A DNA stretch of 9,714 nt from Patescibacteria group bacterium (GTDB lineage: Bacteria; Patescibacteriota; Microgenomatia; UBA1406; GWC2-37-13), in the NCBI GenBank assembly GCA_943356515.1, contig CALRFM010000032.1, forward strand, positions 1-9,714, given 5' to 3'. The position numbers and the translations under genes are program-made. The notes under the pieces are model-generated. The model did no database searches and was not told where the DNA came from. It saw nothing but the letters and a program-made list of their open reading frames with translations. Of the stretch, positions 6,074 to 9,714 are shown piece by piece; the stretch's first letter is position 1; each line of letters begins with the position of its first letter.

Positions 6074-6135
6074 TGTCATTCCGAATTTATTTCGGAATCT
6101 TAATACAAAGATGCTGAAACAAGTTCAGCATGACA
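6074..6135. repeat. 62-bp double-hairpin element with TGTCAT/ATGACA ends (dispersed-repeat type)
   Basis: The element is bounded by TGTCAT (6074-6079) and ATGACA (6130-6135). Inside are ATTCCGAA/TTCGGAAT (arms 6078-6085 and 6091-6098) and TGCTGAA/TTCAGCA (arms 6112-6118 and 6124-6130), with ATCTT/AAAGAT-like complementarity between them. This multi-stem 'TGTCATTCCGAA...TTCAGCATGACA' form is known to me as a common intergenic dispersed repeat (REP/MITE-like) in many bacterial genomes. Only one copy is in this window, so that it is repeated genome-wide is inference. Confidence 0.65.
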
Positions 6136-6222
6136 GAGGATAGAACACGACATTTGGATTTGCACTTACTATAGTATTGAGTTGATCCTAGGGGATTAGT
6201 CAGCTCAAAGGGTAGAAAAGTT

Positions 6223-6241
6223 CCTTCGACTACGCTCAGGA
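6223..6241. repeat. Dispersed-repeat-like segment CCTTCGACTACGCTCAGGA
   Basis: The 19-mer CCTTCGACTACGCTCAGGA, within 6221-6245, matches a sequence I recognise from intergenic repeats in many bacteria (reverse strand TCCTGAGCGTAGTCGAAGG). Its ends TCCT and AGGA are complementary. It is GC-richer than the surrounding sequence. Only one copy is present here; repetition is inferred. Confidence 0.5.
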
Positions 6242-6256
6242 CAGGTCGTGTTGTGT

Positions 6257-6284
6257 TCCAACTATATTAGGTCCAACTATATTA
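6257..6284. repeat. 13-bp direct repeat TCCAACTATATTA, two copies
   Basis: TCCAACTATATTA occurs at 6257-6269 and again at 6272-6284, a period of 15 bp, the two differing only in the 2-nt linker. It immediately follows the CCTTCGAC...AGGACAGG segment and may be a duplication scar or a pair of protein-binding sites. No function is assigned. Confidence 0.7.
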
Positions 6285-6332
6285 CCTATTGCATTTCATC
6301 CCCTATTCTGTGCATAGTTATTATAGAGAGAA

Positions 6333-6341
6333 TGTTATAAA
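6333..6341 (+). promoter_or_regulatory. Extended -10 promoter of the histone-like gene
   Basis: TGTTATAAA (6333-6341) is a TGn-TATAAA extended -10. Transcription would begin near 6348, leaving a leader of about 25 nt that contains the GGTGAG ribosome-binding site at 6361-6366. No good -35 is visible. Confidence 0.45.
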
Positions 6342-6372
6342 AGATAGTATCATGAAAGGCGGTGAGATAGGT

Positions 6373-6534
6373 ATGGCAGCAAAAAAAGCAAAAAAGAAAG
6401 TGGTAAAAAAAACAGTCAAAAAGACAGTGAAAAAAGTGAAAAAACCTACTAAGAAAGTAGTAAAGAAAACAGTGAAGGCAAAGAAACCAACAGTAAAAAA
6501 ACGTACTGTTAAAAAAGTCGCTAAGAAAAAATAG
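6373..6534 (+). CDS. Lysine-rich histone-H1-like DNA-binding peptide (53 aa)
   Basis: A 53-residue protein with 27 lysines, one arginine and no acidic residues, built from K-K-x-V-K-K-T/P-style repeats (VKKTVKKTVKKVKKPTKKVV...). This is the composition of eukaryotic H1 tails and bacterial Hc1/AlgP-like nucleoid proteins. It should be disordered, strongly basic and bind DNA or RNA, which suggests a nucleoid-compaction role (inference from composition). I chose the ATG at 6373 because GGTGAG (6361-6366), the only plausible Shine-Dalgarno of the window, sits 6 nt before it. An in-frame ATG at 6352 would add MKGGEIG. The further upstream ATG at 6289 lies ahead of the promoter. Codons are almost all AAA/AAG, giving an A-rich strand. 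A strong terminator follows at once, so it is transcribed alone. Confidence 0.8.
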   Translation: MAAKKAKKKVVKKTVKKTVKKVKKPTKKVVKKTVKAKKPTVKKRTVKKVAKKK

Positions 6535-6559
6535 CGCTTAGATTTTCAACGACACATAT

Positions 6560-6595
6560 AAACCACAGATTTTCTTTCTGTGGTTTATTTTTTTT
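6560..6595 (+). terminator. Strong intrinsic terminator after the histone-like gene
   Basis: AAACCACAGA (6560-6569) pairs perfectly over 10 bp with TCTGTGGTTT (6577-6586) around a 7-nt loop, then A and T8 (6588-6595). It lies 25 nt after the stop codon and insulates the downstream Fur-family operon. Confidence 0.92.
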
Positions 6596-6608
6596 CATAC
6601 TTATAAAT

Positions 6609-6657
6609 TCACTTGCATAATATGCTTTCAAACTAGTATAATGCAAGTGAGTTGCAT
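6609..6657 (+). promoter_or_regulatory. Fur-family gene promoter with overlapping palindromic operator candidates
   Basis: The -10 is a perfect TATAAT (6637-6642), with TTGCAT (6613-6618) as a weak -35 at 18 bp. Palindromes built on TTGCAT/ATGCAA cover it. TCACTTGCAT (6609-6618) and ATGCAAGTGA (6641-6650) form a 10-bp perfect inverted repeat. GCATA-A-TATGC (6615-6625) is a second palindrome, and ATGCAA-GTGAG-TTGCAT (6641-6657) a third, spanning the likely start of transcription. This fits autoregulation by the metal-sensing repressor encoded downstream, with control of the ZIP gene. Confidence 0.6.
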
Positions 6658-6664
6658 TAATAAT

Positions 6665-7060
6665 ATGAAAGAACTACCACATAATACCCGAAATACTCCC
6701 ACAAGAAAGGCCATACTCGATCTTTTTGAAACTACTAATCACCCACTATCTGCTGTACAGATACATAAATTACTCATGCGTATCAACATTCATGCAAATA
6801 TTACAACCGTGTATAGGGAGCTCGATTTTTTGCTCACAAACCGCATTATTCATAAGATTGACATAACAGGTGGAACTACATTTTATGAATCGTCAGAGCG
6901 CGATCATCACCATCATGTGATCTGCACATCTTGTGGTGGTATACAAGACGTTACTATAAAAGATGAAGAAAACCTCCTATTCAACATACAAAAACCACGT
7001 GATTTTACTATACAAAGACACTCATTAGAATTTTATGGGAACTGCGGAAGTTGCAACTAA
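6665..7060 (+). CDS. Fur-family metal-responsive transcriptional regulator (Zur/Fur/PerR type)
   Basis: A 131-residue dimeric metal-dependent repressor. The N-terminal winged helix has the recognition helix ITTVYRELDFLL (46-57). The C-terminal dimerisation and metal domain carries HHHH (81-84) next to V-I-C87-T-S-C90-G-G, then RH119-S-L-E-F-Y-G-N-C127-G-S-C130. The two CxxC pairs are the structural zinc site, and the His cluster, H119 and E122 are probable sensing ligands. Subtype cannot be proven from motifs. The neighbouring ZIP transporter (1-nt gap) favours a zinc or manganese sensor, that is Zur-like. The ATG at 6665 is preferred over the ATG at 6641, which lies inside the TATAAT box. 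The extra MQVSCINN is not family-like. No Shine-Dalgarno is visible; the leader would be about 15 nt. Confidence 0.88.
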   Translation: MKELPHNTRNTPTRKAILDLFETTNHPLSAVQIHKLLMRINIHANITTVYRELDFLLTNRIIHKIDITGGTTFYESSERDHHHHVICTSCGGIQDVTIKDEENLLFNIQKPRDFTIQRHSLEFYGNCGSCN

Positions 7061-7061
7061 C

Positions 7062-7808
7062 ATGTCAGTATTACTCTATACCATTATTGCATCATTCATA
7101 ACAAGCCTTGCTTCACTCATAGGAATTGTATTTTTGTTGGGAAAAAGTTCAAGTTATGAAGCTAATTCTAAAAGTATGGTGAGCTTTGCTGCAGGAGTGC
7201 TTATCGCTACTGCATTCATCAACATCTTAAGCGAAGCACTTCATCAAGGAGAAATTGATTCAGTGCTTTTTATAACACTCATCGGTATAATATTCTCTTT
7301 TTTTATGGAGCGATTTGTGTTGTGGTATCACCACCATCATAATGACATGCATAATATAAAGCCTTCCGCCTATTTGGTAATCATCGGAGATATGATTCAT
7401 AATTTTATCGATGGTATTGCTATTGCAGCTACATTTTCTGTAAGTATTTCTCTTGGAATCGTGGCAACAATTGCCATCATATCTCACGAGCTTCCCCAAG
7501 AAATTGCAGACTTTATGATACTGGTACGATCTGGATTTACGAGACAAAAAGCGCTTATGTATAATTTTCTGTCTGCTCTTACTGCGGTACTTGGTGGAAT
7601 TACAGGTATTTTTCTCGTAAATACGTACTTAAATGTGCTCCCTTCTGCGCTTGCGCTTACCGCTGGTATTTTTATCTATATTGCCGCTGCAGATCTTATT
7701 CCAGAACTTCATGAGAATCACGATAAAAGTAAGCCTCTAAATCAGGCAGTGCCATTTATACTCGGGATTGCCCTTATTATGTTTATAACGCAATTCATGC
7801 CAGAATAA
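7062..7808 (+). CDS. ZIP-family divalent metal transporter
   Basis: A membrane importer of zinc or related divalent cations (248 aa, about eight hydrophobic helices). The two signature metal-site helices are clear: GDMIH113-N114-FID117-GIAIAA (TM4) and ISH142-E143-LPQE147-IADF (TM5). A histidine-rich cytoplasmic loop, YHHHHNDMH (89-97), precedes TM4 as in other ZIPs. TM2 carries FINILSEALH and the penultimate segment AAADLIPELHE. I chose the ATG at 7062, one base after the stop of the Fur-family gene; the in-frame ATG at 7035 would overlap that gene and add MGTAEVATN. The only purine-rich stretch is GGAAG, 12 nt upstream, which is marginal. Co-transcription with the regulator implies metal-dependent repression. 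Confidence 0.93.
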   Translation: MSVLLYTIIASFITSLASLIGIVFLLGKSSSYEANSKSMVSFAAGVLIATAFINILSEALHQGEIDSVLFITLIGIIFSFFMERFVLWYHHHHNDMHNIKPSAYLVIIGDMIHNFIDGIAIAATFSVSISLGIVATIAIISHELPQEIADFMILVRSGFTRQKALMYNFLSALTAVLGGITGIFLVNTYLNVLPSALALTAGIFIYIAAADLIPELHENHDKSKPLNQAVPFILGIALIMFITQFMPE

Positions 7809-7819
7809 GGCTATATACT

Positions 7820-8485
7820 ATGCCAGATGTAATTATTGAATCCTCATGGAAGAAAGTTCTTACTCAAGAATTTAAGCAAAAATACTTTCAAAGTCTCTCA
7901 CATTTTGTTCGGAATGAATACGTAACCTCATCTGTGTTTCCTCCACCCAAACAAGTATTTCGTGCATTTGATCTATGCCCATTTGATAAAGTACGCGTCG
8001 TTATAGTAGGACAAGATCCGTATCATGGCAAAGGTCAAGCCAATGGTCTGAGCTTTGCGGTGGATGAGAATGTGCATATTCCTCCCTCTTTGCAAAATAT
8101 ATTCAAAGAAATCAAGGCCGACCTTGGAATAGATCCTATTGCATCCGGAGACCTCACTCGTTGGGCCCAGCAAGGCGTGTTGATGCTTAATGCGGTGTTA
8201 ACGGTACGTGCCGCCTCTCCGGCATCACATAAGGGTAAGGGCTGGGAACAATTCACCGATGCGGTGATATATAAGCTAAACAAAGAAAAAAAAGACGTGG
8301 TGTATATGTTGTGGGGGAAATATGCGCAAGAAAAAGGGAAAACCATAGATGTATTTGATAATTTAGTCCTCACTTCAGGTCATCCTTCACCCTATTCTGC
8401 TCATCTATTCCATGGTAATCACCATTTTAGTCAGTGTAACGAATACCTTAAAAAGCACGGGTTTGATGATATAGACTGGAGGTAG
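7820..8485 (+). CDS. ung: Uracil-DNA glycosylase, family 1
   Basis: Excises uracil from DNA, starting base-excision repair (221 aa, cytosolic). Motifs are in order: the catalytic loop G64-Q-D66-P-Y-H-G, uracil pocket Phe79 in GLSFAV, PPSLQNIFKEI (88-98), LMLN124-AVLTVR and the DNA-intercalation loop H188-P-S-P-Y192-S-A-H. E. coli Ung has Leu191 at the last key position; Tyr192 is unusual, though an aromatic (Phe) is known in some Firmicutes enzymes. The gene starts 11 nt after the ZIP stop, so it is probably co-transcribed although functionally unrelated. The gap GGCTATATACT contains no Shine-Dalgarno. Confidence 0.95.
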   Translation: MPDVIIESSWKKVLTQEFKQKYFQSLSHFVRNEYVTSSVFPPPKQVFRAFDLCPFDKVRVVIVGQDPYHGKGQANGLSFAVDENVHIPPSLQNIFKEIKADLGIDPIASGDLTRWAQQGVLMLNAVLTVRAASPASHKGKGWEQFTDAVIYKLNKEKKDVVYMLWGKYAQEKGKTIDVFDNLVLTSGHPSPYSAHLFHGNHHFSQCNEYLKKHGFDDIDWR

Positions 8486-8502
8486 TTTTTTCTGCCCTGA
8501 CC

Positions 8503-8511
8503 TGCTATACT
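8503..8511 (+). promoter_or_regulatory. Extended -10 promoter of typA
   Basis: TGCTATACT (8503-8511) is a TGn-TATACT extended -10. Expected transcription start is near 8518, so the leader is only about 12 nt and lacks a Shine-Dalgarno (ACTCTTTGCTCTAATTT). The ung stop at 8485 is followed by a T7 run (8486-8492) with no hairpin. Confidence 0.5.
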
Positions 8512-8529
8512 TACTCTTTGCTCTAATTT

Positions 8530-9714
8530 ATGAAAATCAGAAACATCGCGATCATCGCTCACGTAGATCACGGAAAAACAACATTGGTAGATGGCCTCCT
8601 TAAACAGTCTCATGTCTTTCGAGATAATCAGAAAGAGATGACTCAGGAACTTCTCATGGATTCAAATGATCTAGAACGAGAAAAGGGCATTACCATACTT
8701 GCTAAAAATACCAGTATTGAATACAAAGAGGAAAAAATAAATATCATAGATACCCCCGGCCACGCTGACTTTGGAAGTGAAGTGGAACGCGTTCTCAATA
8801 TGGCAAGTGGCGCACTGCTTTTAGTAGATGCTGCCGAAGGACCCCTTCCCCAGACACGATTTGTGCTTCGTAAAGCACTTGAGGCGAAATTAAAAGTAAT
8901 TCTTTTCATTAATAAAATTGACAAAAACGATGCACGTCCTATTGAAGTGTTGCATGAAGTGGAAAGCTTGTTTTTAGAGCTTGCCGAACATGAAGACGCC
9001 CTTGACTTTACCACACTCTACGGAGTAGGACGAGATGGAAAGGCGTACACAAGTATTCCAGAAGACTACACAAAAGAAACTCCGGGCGACCTTGTTCCTC
9101 TTCTTGATACCATCATAGCCGAGATTCCCAATAGTAATATAAACGAAGATCAACCATTTCAAATGCTTATCTCAACCATAGACCATGATCCCTATGTAGG
9201 AAGATTATGTATCGGTAAAATTACCAGAGGAACATTGAAAAAGGGACAAAGAATTTCACTCATTCACAATGAAACGACTATTGGAACCTACACCGCCACA
9301 AAGCTTTTTACCAGCCGCGGACTTTCAAAATCAGAAGTGGAAGAAATTGTATCTGGAGACATTGCTTCACTAGCCGGCATCCCAGATCTTACTATCGGAC
9401 AGACAGTAACTGATCCTTCTACACCGGAGGCTCTACCAACTATTCATGTAGAAGAGCCAACGATAAAAATTAAGATCGGACCAAATACGAGCCCGTTTGC
9501 TGGACGTGAGGGAGAATTTGTAACTTCCCGACAGATTAGTGCTCGACTGTATAAAGAACTTGAGACAGATCTAGGATTGCGCGTAGATGACGCCAGTGAT
9601 TCAATCGGATTTATGGTAAGTGGACGCGGCGAGCTCCATTTGGCTATGCTTATTGAATCGATGCGCCGTGAAGGATTTGAACTGGAGGTATCTAAACCAC
9701 AAGTTATTTATAAA
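8530..9714 (+). CDS. typA: Translational GTPase TypA/BipA, N-terminal 395 residues (3' end outside window)
   Basis: A ribosome-associated GTPase of the EF-G-like superfamily that acts in 50S assembly and stress or cold growth. The frame is open from the ATG at 8530 to the right edge, about two thirds of the usual ~600 aa. The GTPase domain has G1 AHVDHGKTT (10-18), the switch I block MDSNDLEREKGITI (43-56, T55), G3 DTPGHADFG (74-82) and G4 NKID (128-131). VDAAEGPLPQTRFVLRKAL (99-117) is a TypA signature. Domain II follows (about 200-290), then NTSPFAGREGEFVTSR and VSGRGELHLAMLIESMRREGFELEVSKPQV, typical of TypA domain III. LepA and EF-G differ in these blocks. The start is supported by the extended -10 promoter just upstream. 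Confidence 0.96.
   Translation, partial: MKIRNIAIIAHVDHGKTTLVDGLLKQSHVFRDNQKEMTQELLMDSNDLEREKGITILAKNTSIEYKEEKINIIDTPGHADFGSEVERVLNMASGALLLVDAAEGPLPQTRFVLRKALEAKLKVILFINKIDKNDARPIEVLHEVESLFLELAEHEDALDFTTLYGVGRDGKAYTSIPEDYTKETPGDLVPLLDTIIAEIPNSNINEDQPFQMLISTIDHDPYVGRLCIGKITRGTLKKGQRISLIHNETTIGTYTATKLFTSRGLSKSEVEEIVSGDIASLAGIPDLTIGQTVTDPSTPEALPTIHVEEPTIKIKIGPNTSPFAGREGEFVTSRQISARLYKELETDLGLRVDDASDSIGFMVSGRGELHLAMLIESMRREGFELEVSKPQVIYK

Larger units (their letters stand above)
5899..6372. other. Longest non-coding stretch: repeat- and regulator-rich intergenic region
   Basis: 474 bp separate the haem-protein start (minus) from the histone-like start (plus). Besides the hairpin, operator-like cluster and repeats listed separately, there are two TGCGGTA direct repeats (5917-5923, 5964-5970) and an 8-bp inverted repeat AACACGAC/GTCGTGTT (6144-6151 and 6245-6252) enclosing about 93 bp. 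A possible stem built on TTGAG...CTCAA with ATCC/GGAT inside lies within that interval. I see no convincing coding frame, tRNA or CRISPR in it. Confidence 0.6.

Noticed and set aside
6289..6372. 28-codon N-terminal extension of the lysine-rich peptide
   Set aside because: It lies largely upstream of the extended -10 box and has unrelated composition. The SD supports the start at 6373.
5899..6372. CRISPR array or tRNA in the long spacer
   Set aside because: Repeats are hairpin elements and a single 13-bp tandem pair without regular spacers. No cloverleaf with TTC-arm and acceptor pairing was seen.
6641..6664. Earlier ATG for the Fur-family gene
   Set aside because: It overlaps the TATAAT box and would precede the transcription start.
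7035..7061. Earlier ATG for the ZIP gene overlapping the Fur-family gene
   Set aside because: The added residues (MGTAEVATN) encode the regulator's conserved C-terminal CxxC region in another frame. The ATG at 7062 is the natural coupled start.
8035..9162. Minus-strand open frames opposite ung and typA (8035-8373, 8431-8613, 8643-9014, 8974-9162)
   Set aside because: They are antisense to strongly conserved genes, with no motifs or promoters of their own.

Overview
This is an AT-rich bacterial window with tightly packed genes, standard stop codons (TGA is a real stop at 847-849) and almost no Shine-Dalgarno sequences. Several genes have a sigma70-type -10 hexamer only 6-7 nt before the start codon, as expected for leaderless or nearly leaderless mRNAs. 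The gene set (DUF5122-type secreted propeller, Mn-type SOD, FTR1 permease, MsrQ-like haem protein, lysine-rich histone-like peptide, ZIP transporter) and the short intergenic spaces would fit a Patescibacteria/CPR-type or similar streamlined bacterium. That placement is inference with low to moderate confidence; no rRNA, tRNA or phylogenetic marker was compared.

Layout. 1-520 (-): start of a secreted beta-propeller protein, cut by the left edge. It diverges from a small DUF4258-like gene (589-849, +), followed by a Mn-type superoxide dismutase (907-1485, +). SOD converges with, and overlaps by 9 nt, the last gene of a minus-strand operon: zwf (4485-3082), gnd (3069-2149) and a cyclase/metal-hydrolase family gene (2100-1477). 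Diverging from zwf across only 39 bp is an FTR1-type iron permease (4525-5337, +). It converges with, and overlaps by 48 nt, a ferric-reductase-like/MsrQ-like membrane haem protein (5898-5290, -).

5899-6372 is the only long non-coding stretch. It holds a terminator-like hairpin, a cluster of alternating ACCGT/ACGGT half-sites around a TATAAT, a 62-bp double-hairpin element of dispersed-repeat type, a second dispersed-repeat-like segment (CCTTCGACTACGCTCAGGA) and a 13-bp tandem duplication. Then come a 53-aa lysine-rich histone-H1-like peptide with a strong intrinsic terminator, a Fur-family regulator with palindromic operator candidates over its promoter, a ZIP metal transporter, uracil-DNA glycosylase, and the first 395 codons of typA/bipA, cut by the right edge.

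The theme is redox and metal handling. The oxidative pentose phosphate pair makes reduced dinucleotide, SOD removes superoxide, FTR1 and the haem membrane protein plausibly handle iron or electrons, and the Fur-family/ZIP pair handles divalent metal (zinc most likely). No wholly unknown multi-gene system is evident. The best leads are the leaderless divergent promoters, the zwf-gnd-cyclase operon lacking pgl, the overlapping FTR1/haem-protein pair, and the regulatory and repeat structures in 5899-6372 and 6609-6657.
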